61,472 bases of DNA from Thermococcus sp. JdFR-02 (GTDB lineage Archaea; Methanobacteriota_B; Thermococci; Thermococcales; Thermococcaceae). Below are positions 37,219-46,918 of the stretch, one piece after another. Every line of letters begins with the position of its first letter. Position 1 is the stretch's first letter. The translations under genes were made by a program, and so were the position numbers. Under the pieces are notes generated by a model, which saw only the letters and a program-made list of their open reading frames with translations, searched no databases and was not told the origin of the DNA. The DNA is taken from the NCBI GenBank assembly GCA_002009975.1, contig MTLP01000039.1, positions 1 to 61,472 of the forward strand. Direction: 5' to 3'.

Positions 37219-37948
37219 GCTTTTTCACTTTTAATCTTTCTACACTTCTACCTTTTGTCGTCCAGAATCTATATGTACAAGGCTCAAAATCTTCAACTGG
37301 GGATTTTATGAAGTGCAACCTCTCAGAGAGTCCTTCTTCCTCAATTTTTGATGACCCGATGATGATGTAGTCGCTTATGCTTGTTATCCATGCAACGAAT
37401 CTCTGAGATACGATGTCTCTATTAAGAGGCAATATAAGTATTGAATTTGGAGCATCCTTCTCTCTGCTTGCAATTGTTTGGTTTAAAAGCTTCAAAGTTG
37501 CATTTTCACCAAACATCAATGATACACCGTCTAATGTATAAACTAATCTTATAATTTCTCTATTGGTGAAATAAGGCTTTAACTCGGAATATATTAGCTC
37601 AATCTTGGGATTTATAGTTTCTGGGTCTACAATGTCCAAGTAGAATATGTTTTTCATGTCAAAACGAGAACCGTATCTTGATCCAAAGACATCAATTATT
37701 GCAACATTCCCTTTCTTGACCTCTTCTTTCAAATTAAGACCTACAAACTCTGCCAATCTAAAGAGCTTTTTAATGGGCATGTTATAGTTTGAGATTATGC
37801 CAAAAGCTCCTTCTTTAAGTTTGTTTGCTAATATTGCAAAACTTATAGCCCATGCTGATGAAAATGCATCATAAATTATTGTAATTGAAGAATTAGGTAA
37901 AAATCTCTCCTTAAATAAATTATCAATTAATGTAATACCTGAGGGCAT
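37208..37948 (-). CDS. Degenerate KaiC/RecA-like protein (DUF257-like)
   Basis: 246 residues with a KaiC-like strand order ([62 protein letters not shown]). There is no Walker A (the loop reads YDAFSSAW) or clear Walker B carboxylate. It parallels the protein at 1611-2321, and both belong to the P-loop-less RecA-like expansion of Thermococcales. GGTGAG precedes the ATG at 37948. Single gene, function unknown. Confidence 0.55.
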   Translation of the reverse strand: MPSGITLIDNLFKERFLPNSSITIIYDAFSSAWAISFAILANKLKEGAFGIISNYNMPIKKLFRLAEFVGLNLKEEVKKGNVAIIDVFGSRYGSRFDMKNIFYLDIVDPETINPKIELIYSELKPYFTNREIIRLVYTLDGVSLMFGENATLKLLNQTIASREKDAPNSILILPLNRDIVSQRFVAWITSISDYIIIGSSKIEEEGLSERLHFIKSPVEDFEPCTYRFWTTKGRSVERLKVKKLNL

Positions 37949-38096
37949 TATACTCACCCCCAAGAATCAGATATGTACTAAAAGTAGTCATCATTATTCA
38001 ATTTTTAAATTATCCTTCAAAAGTATTTCGGCATTAAATCTGACAAAAAGTGATGTTGAGAAGAAAATAAAATGCAAAAATGACAAGGAATTATAT

Positions 38097-38798
38097 TTAC
38101 TCTTCAAACTCTTCCTCACTCACAGGCGTTACATTTTTAAACATCTCTTTTATGAACTCCTTAGCCTCTCTGCTAAATTGCTCCTCTTTAACCTCTTTGC
38201 CAAACTTGTTGAAGATTTTTCCCTTCACAAAGTTAAGCTCAAAGACTTCATAAATCTCCTCGCTCCTATTGGCAACATCAATTCCATGCTCCCTTTTCAT
38301 GTGTCTTGCAACACTGTCAATGTCGACGTATTTTCCGCACTCCTCACACTTGTAGAACTGCCATAGCAAATAATCTTGACCATTTAGCATGCTGTTCCGT
38401 AAATGATTTATCAAAAGTCCGCCCAGATATTCGTAAAAGTCTTCCTGGATCAATTTTCCCTTATCTTCAATAACCTTAAATCCATGCCAGATTATATGGT
38501 CATTTATATCAATCAAAGTTGAGCGTAAGAATTTGGAACTTAAAATAAAGGCTCCGTTATAAAGATAGAACGTGTTTTTCTCTGGAACAACTATTATATC
38601 AATTCCCTCTCCCTCTTTATTCTTGCTAATCTTTTCCGCTTCTTCTCTATTTGCTGCAAACTTTATCCTTACATTTAGCTCACTCTTTTTATGTATCCCA
38701 ATTATTCTACCATCTTCCAAATTCCAGTAATAATCATCCAGATTTCTGACCCTTACATAGGCTTTTTTAACCCTCTCATTTAACTCATCATACTTCAT
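38097..38798 (-). CDS. Hypothetical protein with a C2H2 zinc finger
   Basis: 233 residues. A single finger YKCEECGKYVDIDSVARHMKREHG at about 150-175 has spacing C-x2-C-x11-H-x4-H, so it is a plausible zinc site. The N-terminal 140 residues are alpha/beta (GIDIIVVPEKNTFYLYNGAF) and unrecognised. The ATG at 38798 follows GGTGGTGGG. Single gene between mptA and the DUF257-like gene. DNA- or RNA-binding is suggested by the finger alone. Confidence 0.65.
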   Translation of the reverse strand: MKYDELNERVKKAYVRVRNLDDYYWNLEDGRIIGIHKKSELNVRIKFAANREEAEKISKNKEGEGIDIIVVPEKNTFYLYNGAFILSSKFLRSTLIDINDHIIWHGFKVIEDKGKLIQEDFYEYLGGLLINHLRNSMLNGQDYLLWQFYKCEECGKYVDIDSVARHMKREHGIDVANRSEEIYEVFELNFVKGKIFNKFGKEVKEEQFSREAKEFIKEMFKNVTPVSEEEFEE

Positions 38799-38891
38799 TC
38801 CCACCACCAAAGAAAAGTTGCCCTTAAGGTTAATAAGTCTTAGCGAAAAAATTTAAAAAGCAATTTCCTTCCAAGGGACAGACAGAATTAT

Positions 38892-39698
38892 TTAATAATT
38901 CCAAGTTTCGGCTATGACATCATGCTTGTGAATGCTTTCGTTACTTATGACTTTAACATGGATCTTTCCCCTAAAGCGCTTCTTTGCCTTATGGAGAATT
39001 TCTCTCGCAACATCTTCTACAAACTTTGGATTTTTGTACATCCCCTGTACAACAGCGTTCTCATCCACTGTTTTTAACAGAGTATATGTTGGAAAACTAA
39101 ATGAACCCTCTACAACATCAATCATATCCTCCAAGGCTATTTCTTCATCATAATCAGTTCTAATCTCTAACATAGCTACAGCCCTCTGGATGTGGGTTTT
39201 TCCTTTGTTATTTGCCATTGCATGCGGACAGGCAGTATTTCCAATTACAGTTACTTTAAGAACCTTTTCCAATCTTTCTGGCTCTTTTATGACTCCAACC
39301 TCAACATCATAAGGCTCTAAACTAATTCTTTTACTTGCCGGTGTTTCTCTCTCAAGAATCAATTGAGTCCTAATCCACACTTCAGCTCTCGTGTGTCTAT
39401 GCTTTCCTTCAAGCCTTTCAATTATGCTGAGCTCAAGCTCTTCTAAAGATGTATGGACTTTACTCACTTCTTCCTCCACAGCCTCTCCCATGCTCTCGGT
39501 AATGCTCTCAACTAATCTGCTCATGTGTATTCCTTTCTTTTCTTCTGGAACATCTATAGTTATCTCAAACGTCGGAATAAACGTGTAAAGTTTACCTTTC
39601 CAATTGATCTTCGCTATTGTCTTCAAATTTGTTATCCCAACCCTATGCAAGCGTTCCCTTATGAGAGGAACCTCTTCCTGAGTCTCAAATATCTGCAT
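38892..39698 (-). CDS. mptA: GTP cyclohydrolase IV MptA (GCYH-IB/FolE2 family)
   Basis: 268 residues. MptA is an Fe(II)-dependent enzyme converting GTP to 7,8-dihydroneopterin 2',3'-cyclic phosphate, the first step of archaeal pterin (methanopterin-type) synthesis. Family segments are [45 protein letters not shown] and [12 protein letters not shown]. The ATG at 39698 follows GGGGTGA. A palindromic operator like that of feo lies 14 bp upstream, so transcription may follow iron or another metal. Confidence 0.92.
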   Translation of the reverse strand: MQIFETQEEVPLIRERLHRVGITNLKTIAKINWKGKLYTFIPTFEITIDVPEEKKGIHMSRLVESITESMGEAVEEEVSKVHTSLEELELSIIERLEGKHRHTRAEVWIRTQLILERETPASKRISLEPYDVEVGVIKEPERLEKVLKVTVIGNTACPHAMANNKGKTHIQRAVAMLEIRTDYDEEIALEDMIDVVEGSFSFPTYTLLKTVDENAVVQGMYKNPKFVEDVAREILHKAKKRFRGKIHVKVISNESIHKHDVIAETWNY

Positions 39699-39711
39699 TT
39701 TTCTCACCCCG

Positions 39712-39725
39712 TTAGGATAGCCTAA
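39712..39725 (-). promoter_or_regulatory. DtxR-like operator of mptA
   Basis: Inverted repeat TTAGG-ATAG-CCTAA (plus strand). On the minus strand a TATA box CTTAAAAG at about 39736-39742 lies upstream, so the palindrome spans the TATA-to-start interval and the predicted start. It sits in the short gap behind the DUF4129 gene, giving mptA its own promoter. Confidence 0.68.
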
Positions 39726-39743
39726 ACCTCAGGGCTTTTAAGG

Positions 39744-40505
39744 TTATTTCTTTAGAATCTCCATCAAGTTGCTGTAACTTTCTTTTGCAATCTTTAAATC
39801 ATCCTCTTTTAATTCCTTTCCATATTTAGCCTTTTCAAAAATCTTTGTTAAAGCATCAAGATCTGCTAGATCCTCAAAAATGTCCCTAAGCTTTTCTTCA
39901 TGCTCTAAATGAGTCCAGCTTTTCTGATAGGGATAACCTTTCCTTATCAAACCAGCCACAACATTTTTATACATCTTTATAATTCTCTCCCTTTGAGTTC
40001 CCTCTATCTTATCAAATTCCAGTTCTGGATTGAAAGTTGGGATATCAAAAGAAACCCTTCTAGCACGTTTTATTTTTGCCGTAGCCAAGATTGCAAAGAA
40101 GAGTAATATAGGTATCAAATAGAAATACCATGGTAGAGGTTTGTAAGTTAGCTGTGCTATGGTCTTATTGAAGTGAAACTTTGGATACTTAATTATGGGT
40201 GGTTCAGAGGGAGGGTAAATCCTGACCTTTCTTGAAAACAGCTGTCTCAGAGCAATTACAAGGGCTAAGATAACTATTAGCATTCTGGTAAATTCCCATC
40301 TTGATCTTTTTCTCGCAGCAAGACCAAAATCAAATCCTTTTTCAAAGAGAAACTTCAGAGCTAATGCTAATGCAACAAAGAATGCTGCACCTATAGTGAG
40401 ATAAATCCATTCAATGTTTAGATAACTCATACCATAGTACCGAGTAGATGAATGAAGGAGGGAAAACAACAGGAGCAAAAGCACAAAGGAGATTAGCTTT
40501 TTCAA
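39744..40505 (-). CDS. DUF4129-type membrane protein
   Basis: 253 residues: signal/first span LISFVLLLLLFSLL, a second span near 36-52, a third after FTRMLIVILALVIALR, and a fourth in PWYFYLIPILLFFAILA. The C-terminal cytosolic region has ERIIKMYKNVVAGLIRKGYPYQKSWTHLEHEEKL and LTKIFEKAKYGKEL, the DUF4129 pattern. DUF4129 proteins often sit with MoxR/DUF58/transglutaminase systems, but none is here. Start is a TTG behind GAGGTGAC. Twelve bp after the DUF1699 gene, so the end of the top6 operon. Confidence 0.7.
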   Translation of the reverse strand: MKKLISFVLLLLLFSLLHSSTRYYGMSYLNIEWIYLTIGAAFFVALALALKFLFEKGFDFGLAARKRSRWEFTRMLIVILALVIALRQLFSRKVRIYPPSEPPIIKYPKFHFNKTIAQLTYKPLPWYFYLIPILLFFAILATAKIKRARRVSFDIPTFNPELEFDKIEGTQRERIIKMYKNVVAGLIRKGYPYQKSWTHLEHEEKLRDIFEDLADLDALTKIFEKAKYGKELKEDDLKIAKESYSNLMEILKK

Positions 40506-40517
40506 ATTTTTGTCACC

Positions 40518-40907
40518 TCATTTTCCATTCAGCATATAATAAAGTGTTCTTAGCGGGATATTTAGCTCTTTACTGATTTCCTTCAAACTCTTGCCACTCT
40601 TAAGCCTCTGTCTGATTTGTCTCACAACATTTCCATCATACTTCCTCGGTCTCCCCCTTGAGTGCGAGATTGGAACAACTTCGACACCAAGCTGCTTCAA
40701 GGCAGAGATTACTTTTTTAGAAACCTTGGGATAAAGACTTGGTGGACAGCCAATAACCTTTACATTTGGAGCATTTTCAAGGATCCTTACAATTATCTCC
40801 TTAGTAGGGCGAAGATTGACGTAAACTTCTGTTGTCTCATCATTAAGCAATGCATCAATCTTCTTCAGCAGTTCCTCATTATTTCTCGCCTTAATCTCAA
40901 CCCTCAT
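40518..40907 (-). CDS. DUF1699 protein with helix-turn-helix C-terminus
   Basis: 129 residues. DUF1699 region (1-85) holds KEIIVRILENAPNVKVIGCPPSLYPKVS. The C-terminus GRPRKYDGNVVRQIRQRLKSGKSLKEISKELNIPLRTLYYML is a resolvase-like helix-turn-helix, with an AT-hook-like GRPRK. Probably a DNA-binding regulator. Start at 40907, where GGTGATG precedes the ATG; 5 bp behind the DUF530 stop. Confidence 0.78.
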   Translation of the reverse strand: MRVEIKARNNEELLKKIDALLNDETTEVYVNLRPTKEIIVRILENAPNVKVIGCPPSLYPKVSKKVISALKQLGVEVVPISHSRGRPRKYDGNVVRQIRQRLKSGKSLKEISKELNIPLRTLYYMLNGK

Positions 40908-40912
40908 AAACA

Positions 40913-42169
40913 TCACCTTTGCAAAAGCTCCAAAAATTTCTTCGCTTTATCACTCTTAGGCATAAATTTCTCAAACTTAGAGGTCTCACTAAACAGTGAA
41001 GTGTGGAATCCAGAAATCACAAGCTTTCTAATTGCGTCTATTAATTCTTCCTCAGATATTCCCAAAATCTTCGCTATCCTTTTTTCATCAAAGGGGCTTA
41101 TGCCATAGAGAATTGCTCCTCCTAGGAGGTAGTTTGGAATGTTGGATATTTCACTTCTCTTCCCTATCAATATGCTTTCAATCTCACACTTCCTAATCAC
41201 AAGCATGCTCCCAAATCCAATTCTGAACTCTGGTTCTTTAATAAAAGGAACATCGAAAATTGAGTAATGACAATCAATGCAAAGCTTGATATCCGGATAT
41301 AGACCAATACTGCTCCTTTCTTTCTCTGATGTTAAAAAGTAGTACTTAAATAAATCCAATCCCAGATATTCAAGTCCCCTCTCCGGGTCTAATGAAGAAT
41401 ATGCAAGAGCTAAGTTATCTACGGTGTAATGGTTGTTTATTAGGACACCTTTTGTTTTCACATAGCTTAAAACTCTCCACCTTAGCTTTCTTCCGTACCT
41501 CTTCCTTAATTCCTCATCAACGTTAACATCCGTTGGAAGGTCAAGTCTAGCCTTTTTTAACCTTCCTTTGCTCCAATACTCAACCTCAATTCTAAAGCTC
41601 TTCTTTTTTATCACTCCTTTCTCCCTCAGCCTTGCCTTAATTTCTTTGAACGTGTCTCTAACATCAACGCTCTCCTGGCTTAACAGCTTTAGCACATCTC
41701 CAGAATACGCCAAATAGGGCAAAATATCAATTCTGCCAATGGAGAATGGCTTTTTAACAACCCTAACTCTGTTTGCAACTTTCCTATCATTTAATGCTTT
41801 AATGTTCACTTCTGTGTCTCCGTCATAGAATGAGTAATTAGCGCTAATTAAAGCGAGAGCCATCTTATGTGCAGTTATTGCACTCCTAAGCCTTTCCAAA
41901 GCTAACAAACGGTTGTGTCTCTTTTTATACAACCAGTATATATGTGGATCCCTGTTCTTTCTTTCCCTTGCTTTTGGGATTCCTAGGGATTCGCCTACCC
42001 TTCTTGAAAGCTCATCTTCAAATTCTCTTAGCAGAGAAAGATTTTTCTCCAAATTAAAAACAATTAAAGGAAGGGAATTTTCGATATCCTCAAATAACCC
42101 ATCCATATCAATTCCTATGTCATCTAAGATTTTGTTAACTTGGGCAACCAACTCTTCGGTGGTTGTCAT
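40913..42169 (-). CDS. DUF530 family protein
   Basis: 418 residues of the archaeal DUF530 family (PF04409), which in Thermococci sits next to topoisomerase VI genes. Visible blocks: [50 protein letters not shown], and [19 protein letters not shown], the latter with a C-x2-C pair. Overlaps the top6A stop by 4 bp (ATGA), so translationally coupled to it. Function unknown; the coupling hints at a part in topoisomerase VI biology or chromosome maintenance. Confidence 0.82.
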   Translation of the reverse strand: MTTTEELVAQVNKILDDIGIDMDGLFEDIENSLPLIVFNLEKNLSLLREFEDELSRRVGESLGIPKARERKNRDPHIYWLYKKRHNRLLALERLRSAITAHKMALALISANYSFYDGDTEVNIKALNDRKVANRVRVVKKPFSIGRIDILPYLAYSGDVLKLLSQESVDVRDTFKEIKARLREKGVIKKKSFRIEVEYWSKGRLKKARLDLPTDVNVDEELRKRYGRKLRWRVLSYVKTKGVLINNHYTVDNLALAYSSLDPERGLEYLGLDLFKYYFLTSEKERSSIGLYPDIKLCIDCHYSIFDVPFIKEPEFRIGFGSMLVIRKCEIESILIGKRSEISNIPNYLLGGAILYGISPFDEKRIAKILGISEEELIDAIRKLVISGFHTSLFSETSKFEKFMPKSDKAKKFLELLQR

Positions 42170-43314
42170 GGCAATAGTTCCTCTTTAGCAATTTTTTCAG
42201 GGAGATATTTCTTAGCAACAAACTCCAAACTCTTATTTGCTAAAGCTTGCTGTTCTATCCTAACACCCCACTTTAATGCCAATTTTAATTGCCTCTGCCA
42301 CTCTTTGGTCTTAAACCAAGGATAGTTCATCTCTTCAATTATTCTCTTGTAGTCTCCTGAAGGACCTCCCCTCTTGTTGGGAGGAATTCCCTTAAGTTTC
42401 TCCGTAACATTACGTAAATCGTATTTTTCAACATCATCCATTGTCATTCCTACGAACTTAGCCTCTGGAGTTGCTAGTTTTTCGCTCAAATAGGCTAAGT
42501 TAATCGAACCTTGCTTAATTGTTGAGTAGATATACCAACCGTATGGGTCTCCATCTGTGAAGACGATTATGGGCAATCCTTCTTCATAGTGAAGTCTGTG
42601 AATTAATCTTCTCACACCTCTTGAAGCCTGTCCTTGAGTCGCTATAATTATCGCCTTTTCCTTCTTTGGATACTTTTCTTCAATTAAACGATCAGCCATA
42701 GCGGCTGTTTCGACTACCAAAACATAATCGGCATTTATGTTAACGAACTCTAAGTGTTCAACAGTTCCTGGAACTGCCCATCCACCCATACCAAGCTTTG
42801 AACAATTAAATTCATCTTCTCCATCTCTTATTGTAAGATCTCCATAAACGTAACCTCTTCTGTCAGCTGTAAGGTGCATTTCTTCTCTTAAAACACCTAA
42901 CGTTCTCTCTAAGTCCTCAATGATTGGATCACTTTCGCTTTGGCTCTCAAAGGTATTCTCTTTGCTCCCAGCCAAGCTGTGCTTGTTTGCATAATATGCT
43001 TCTCTCAAGCTCGCGTGCTTTCCTTCACTAACCAATCTTTTCACGTAAGCGGCTATTAACAAAGTTTGCATGAACTTTCTTGCATGAGCAACGTTAAGGA
43101 AATAACGTCTTGAGAGCTTGTTTCCCATCTTGATTAACCTTGAGCGCTCATCAAAGTAAACATTGCTCAGTCCTCTTGTTGGAATGTCTATAAATGGATT
43201 CCTTCCTTCCCTTACCAGCTCAAGTATCTCTTTGCCCAAATCTTCTAACTTTTTTATGACTTTTTTGGGATCATAACTAAATCTTTCCTTGGGCTTCTCT
43301 CTTTTTATCGGCAT
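42166..43314 (-). CDS. top6A: DNA topoisomerase VI subunit A
   Basis: 382 residues, Spo11-type cleaving subunit of the heterotetrameric topoisomerase VI. The winged-helix/CAP region has the catalytic tyrosine within [10 protein letters not shown] (residues about 103-112). The Toprim domain shows [11 protein letters not shown] (Glu) and [12 protein letters not shown] (Asp-x-Asp). ATG 43314 is used after GAGAGTGAG; a GTG at 43323 is possible. It starts 1 bp beyond the top6B stop. Confidence 0.96.
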   Translation of the reverse strand: MPIKREKPKERFSYDPKKVIKKLEDLGKEILELVREGRNPFIDIPTRGLSNVYFDERSRLIKMGNKLSRRYFLNVAHARKFMQTLLIAAYVKRLVSEGKHASLREAYYANKHSLAGSKENTFESQSESDPIIEDLERTLGVLREEMHLTADRRGYVYGDLTIRDGEDEFNCSKLGMGGWAVPGTVEHLEFVNINADYVLVVETAAMADRLIEEKYPKKEKAIIIATQGQASRGVRRLIHRLHYEEGLPIIVFTDGDPYGWYIYSTIKQGSINLAYLSEKLATPEAKFVGMTMDDVEKYDLRNVTEKLKGIPPNKRGGPSGDYKRIIEEMNYPWFKTKEWQRQLKLALKWGVRIEQQALANKSLEFVAKKYLPEKIAKEELLP

Positions 43315-43315
43315 T

Positions 43316-45052
43316 TCACTCACTCTCCTCGTTTACCTCTTCAACGCCGGGAGAAGTCATTACAACTTCTTCAACTTTTTCAGTCTCCACTTCCTCAAAT
43401 TTTCTCGTTATCAGCTCTACAAAGTAATTCCTAACTTCTTCCTCTGGCTCATTGACTAAGACGCTTAATGCTTTCGCTATTTCATCAACGTATTTTTCTA
43501 GTGTTTTTCTGCGCTTTACAACATACAGTTTCCTGTGCTTTCCGCTAAGATAGCGCTTTAATCTTCTTCCAACTTCCATTAATGCAAGCCTAATCTCTTC
43601 GTATATCTCCTCTTCACTTGCTATGCTTTGCTTACCTGTTGACGTATAGGGAACGTGGACACTGAGAACGTTAATCATTATTATCAAAGGAGCACTCTCT
43701 AAGTCATCAACCTTATAACGCTTCCAGTCTACGCTTTTAGTGGCTAGTGTAGTCACACAAGAACCAGCATCAAACAACAGTGGAACTCTGTTTGCATACC
43801 TTAGCAAATTAAAGCCATTCTCAATGTTACCACCAAATGCCAAGCCAACTTCAACTTGGAATGGAACACCTCCGCGATAAACCTTTGGTGATCTTGTTAA
43901 AGCCGTAACAAACTCCGGCTTTAGAATCGAGACAAGTCCTCTTTCTATGTTTATCTCCCCAATTGGTCTCAATCCATGGGTTGGTGGAGCTAAGAACTTC
44001 ATGTATTTAAAGGCTTCAACTATCTCTTCAGTTTCATGCCATGTAAGCTTAGCAGGCTCTTTTTCTATTAGCTTTCTAGCTGCTCTCAAAGCTTGCTTTC
44101 CTTTTTTCCCATAGCTCCTTAAGATTATGTCAATTTCTCCATTAGCCAATCTTTCCAGCAATTGTTTTCTCCTGTTCTTATCCTCTTTCTTTATCAAGCG
44201 GAGGGCTGCAATATATCTAACCAGTTCTTCTACCCTTTGATCACTAATTCTTGAAAATTCTCCAATTAAAAACCTCTTCACAGTTTCTCTTCTTGTTTTT
44301 TTAGCCATTCTGAAAACATCATCAGTAATAACTCCCTTTGGATGGGGCTTCATTTCTACAGGTGGCTCTGGAATCTCCTTGCTACTTCTTGGGAAAACTA
44401 TTAATCTTCCATCAGGTTCAATAAGCTCAATATGAGCGTGTGGATTTGCAATGGCTGTTAATTTAAGGTACCAATAAGGACCTTGCTTTGAGCGGATATA
44501 CCTAACATCCTTTACTTCAAGCTCTATTCTTGTTCCTCTCCATCCTGTTGGGTTTTCATGTTTTGTCTTCTTCACGATTTTTCCTTCATTCTTTTCAACA
44601 TCAATCATAACCCAAGCTTCTATAATGTCTCCTCCTGTTGAAGTTATTACCCTCGTAGCTTTACCACTAGTCATTTGAGCAAACATTACCGCACCACTTA
44701 TACCAATACCTTGCTGACCTCTGCTTTGTATATTTCTATGGGCTTTAGTTCCAGCAAGCATTTTACCAAAAACGTGGGCAATGTAGTTCTCTGGTATACC
44801 CGGACCATTATCCTCAACTATTATTTTGTAGTGCTCTGATCCAAGTTCTTCAATTTCAACCCTAACATAGGGCAAAATTCCTGCTTCTTCACAAGCATCT
44901 AGAGCATTCGTAACTGCTTCGTGGATGAGGGTTGTCATAGACCTAATTTTTCCAGTATAACCCAACATTGCAGCATTTCTTCTAAAAAATTCGCTCACAC
45001 TTTGGATTTTAAACTCTTTGAAGAGCTCTTTGGAATCCTTAGAATCTTTCAT
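43316..45052 (-). CDS. top6B: DNA topoisomerase VI subunit B
   Basis: 578 residues. GHKL ATPase domain with [12 protein letters not shown] (Asn for Mg), VEDNGPGIP and [13 protein letters not shown]. The H2TH insertion lies around residue 245-300, and the transducer has a conserved Lys in [13 protein letters not shown]. An acidic C-terminal tail follows. The ATG at 45052 follows GGAGGT. Binds and hydrolyses ATP to drive strand passage. Overlaps the KH-protein gene by 14 bp. Confidence 0.96.
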   Translation of the reverse strand: MKDSKDSKELFKEFKIQSVSEFFRRNAAMLGYTGKIRSMTTLIHEAVTNALDACEEAGILPYVRVEIEELGSEHYKIIVEDNGPGIPENYIAHVFGKMLAGTKAHRNIQSRGQQGIGISGAVMFAQMTSGKATRVITSTGGDIIEAWVMIDVEKNEGKIVKKTKHENPTGWRGTRIELEVKDVRYIRSKQGPYWYLKLTAIANPHAHIELIEPDGRLIVFPRSSKEIPEPPVEMKPHPKGVITDDVFRMAKKTRRETVKRFLIGEFSRISDQRVEELVRYIAALRLIKKEDKNRRKQLLERLANGEIDIILRSYGKKGKQALRAARKLIEKEPAKLTWHETEEIVEAFKYMKFLAPPTHGLRPIGEINIERGLVSILKPEFVTALTRSPKVYRGGVPFQVEVGLAFGGNIENGFNLLRYANRVPLLFDAGSCVTTLATKSVDWKRYKVDDLESAPLIIMINVLSVHVPYTSTGKQSIASEEEIYEEIRLALMEVGRRLKRYLSGKHRKLYVVKRRKTLEKYVDEIAKALSVLVNEPEEEVRNYFVELITRKFEEVETEKVEEVVMTSPGVEEVNEESE

Positions 45053-45722
45053 AATACATACCTCCTTCAAGCTCTAAATCCTTCTTTCTCCTTTCTAGAT
45101 ACTTGTAGACTGTTCCATGGGGAGAACCCCTTGCAAGCTTTTCAATAGCAGTTTTTGCTATCTCAACTTGGAGCGGGTTTCCAATTATAGAAACAGTTTT
45201 TCCATAAACGCTGATGTCGGTACCACTTAACTCTTCAATTAACTCTCTTGTCTTCCCCTTTCTTCCGATTATCCTTCCTCTAATTCTCTCTAAAGCTCTC
45301 TTCTCATTTCCAACGATTATATCTGTTAAGTCTATAACCTCCAATACCTCGCCTTCTTCAAGCAACCTAAATGCTCTCTCCGGGCTAAATCCTCTTCCAA
45401 TTGCTCTCACTACATCCCTCGCTTTCCAAACGGCTAACGGATCAGTTGTATCTTTTGTGGAAGTTATCCAAACCTCCCCACTTTCACTATCAACCTCAAT
45501 CCTAGTTTTTGTCCTCTCTTCAATCTGCTTTTTTGTCTCACCTTTCTTACCAATTAAAACTCCAATTCTTTCCTTTGGAATTCTAACAAACTCCTCTTGC
45601 TCTTCAAAAATTTCCTCAAACTCCATACCACCTTCAACTTCTCCACTCCTAAAGCTCTCTTCAGCTTTTTTATCGATATACTCATACTTCCTAAGCTTTC
45701 TCTCAAACTCATCCTCTCTCAT
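45039..45722 (-). CDS. KH-domain ribosome-assembly protein (Dim2/Pno1 homologue)
   Basis: 227 residues with two KH domains: about 46-105 with GKKG loop (VLIGKKGETKKQIEE) and about 140-200 with GRKG loop (IIGRKGKTRELIEEL). This is the archaeal Dim2/Pno1 layout, a partner of Nob1 and Rio kinases in 3' maturation of 16S rRNA. It overlaps the rio1 stop by 4 bp, and this neighbour supports the assignment. Confidence 0.88.
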   Translation of the reverse strand: MREDEFERKLRKYEYIDKKAEESFRSGEVEGGMEFEEIFEEQEEFVRIPKERIGVLIGKKGETKKQIEERTKTRIEVDSESGEVWITSTKDTTDPLAVWKARDVVRAIGRGFSPERAFRLLEEGEVLEVIDLTDIIVGNEKRALERIRGRIIGRKGKTRELIEELSGTDISVYGKTVSIIGNPLQVEIAKTAIEKLARGSPHGTVYKYLERRKKDLELEGGMYYERF

Positions 45723-46501
45723 AATCCCTCACCTACAAGCTCTTTGAACTTCTCATCGATGTTATCAACGCTAACACCTTTTTTACCAAAGTAATTGATG
45801 ATGTTCCTCAAATCCCTATAGAGGAGAGTTTTAGCCATCCTATTCCTGCTTACAGTTGCTTGAGACCAATCGATTATAACGGGAGAGTCCCAAATTAAGA
45901 TGTTGTATTCACTCAAATCACCGTGAACCATGTCCCCTCTTTTCCATAAACGCTCTATAGCTCTCATTGAGAACTCATAAAGCTCCTCAAAGTCCTTCTT
46001 TTCTAACAATTTTTCAACATCTTTTAATCTTGGAGCAGGTTCTTCATTTCCAATAAACTCCATTATCAAGATGTTATTTCTAAAGGCAATAGCCTCGGGA
46101 GCTCTAACAGCATATTTAATAGCCCTTTGCAAGTTTTTGAACTCTCTTCTTGTCCAAATAAACACGAGCTTTCTAATATCTTTTGGAAGGTAACCAACTC
46201 TTGGATCTGCGGCTAAATATTCCCAAATCCTTCTAAATTCGGTTGTATAAGTGCGATATATTTTAACCGCTATTAGATTTCCATCGCTGTCAATACCTTT
46301 GAAGACGTTTGCTTCTTTTCCTGTTGATATTATTCCCAAGAGTCTTTCTATTTTTCCTCTACGCTTGAAATAGCTCAAAGTTTCAATTGTTGTCTTGTCA
46401 AATACCTCACTGAACACTTTATAGAGCTCGCTATTCTTTTGCCTATGCTCATCTAAGCCAAGAATCTCAAAAAGTTGTCTATCAAGCTTGTCTATAATCA
46501 T
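45719..46501 (-). CDS. rio1: Serine protein kinase Rio1
   Basis: 260 residues. Atypical kinase in small-subunit maturation. ISTGKEANVF (P-loop, 58-67), Lys80 in VKIY, catalytic HGDLSEYN (Asp195, Asn200) and metal-binding Asp211 in DWSQ are all intact. N-terminal winged helix is short, as expected for Rio1. Follows eIF1A by 10 bp. Confidence 0.94.
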   Translation of the reverse strand: MIIDKLDRQLFEILGLDEHRQKNSELYKVFSEVFDKTTIETLSYFKRRGKIERLLGIISTGKEANVFKGIDSDGNLIAVKIYRTYTTEFRRIWEYLAADPRVGYLPKDIRKLVFIWTRREFKNLQRAIKYAVRAPEAIAFRNNILIMEFIGNEEPAPRLKDVEKLLEKKDFEELYEFSMRAIERLWKRGDMVHGDLSEYNILIWDSPVIIDWSQATVSRNRMAKTLLYRDLRNIINYFGKKGVSVDNIDEKFKELVGEGL

Positions 46502-46511
46502 TTTCCCTCAC

Positions 46512-46856
46512 TTACAGTGTAAGACCGCCACTTAGAAACTCCTGAGTTATCTTTCTTTTTCTCAGCAGCCAATCAACTTGAGTCCTTGTATATCTATAGA
46601 CGATATCTCCTCTCTCATTCGTTTGAACGGGCCAAGGTTGAATAATAACAACGTCTCCAACTTTAACCCACATTCTTCTCCTTAGCCTTCCCGGAATTCT
46701 GCATCTCCTTACGTATCCATCTGCACATCTAACGTCCATCCATCCAGCACCTAATGCTTGTTCCACTATCCCAAAGACTTGATTTCCTTGAGGAAGGGGA
46801 ACCCTAATAACCTCTTCATTTTCAAACGTTCTATTATTTCTTTTATTCCTTGCCAT
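46512..46856 (-). CDS. eif1A: Translation initiation factor aIF1A
   Basis: 114 residues with OB-fold of IF1/eIF1[40 protein letters not shown] (given as landmarks [11 protein letters not shown] and RRMWVKVGD). N-terminal basic tail and C-terminal helix [10 protein letters not shown]. Promotes 43S-like assembly and start-codon scanning. ATG 46856 follows AGGTGATG. First gene of a long conserved operon. Confidence 0.94.
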   Translation of the reverse strand: MARNKRNNRTFENEEVIRVPLPQGNQVFGIVEQALGAGWMDVRCADGYVRRCRIPGRLRRRMWVKVGDVVIIQPWPVQTNERGDIVYRYTRTQVDWLLRKRKITQEFLSGGLTL

Positions 46857-46895
46857 GAGCATCACCTCCAGTGATACAACTTATTAAAACATGTT

Positions 46896-46918
46896 AAGGC
46901 TTATAAATGTAAAGCCTT
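46896..46918 (-). promoter_or_regulatory. Promoter of the eIF1A operon with inverted repeat around the TATA box
   Basis: Minus-strand TATA box TTTATAAG at 46900-46907, about 50 bp before the ATG. It is enclosed in a 7-bp perfect inverted repeat, AAGGCTT (46896-46902) and AAGCCTT (46912-46918). Binding there could compete with TBP; the regulator is unknown. Confidence 0.5.

Noticed and set aside
37966-37995. Minus-strand ATGATGA followed by CTGA upstream of the DUF257-like gene
   Set aside because: Only one box pair, running straight into the ribosome site and start codon; no full C/D-C'/D' arrangement.
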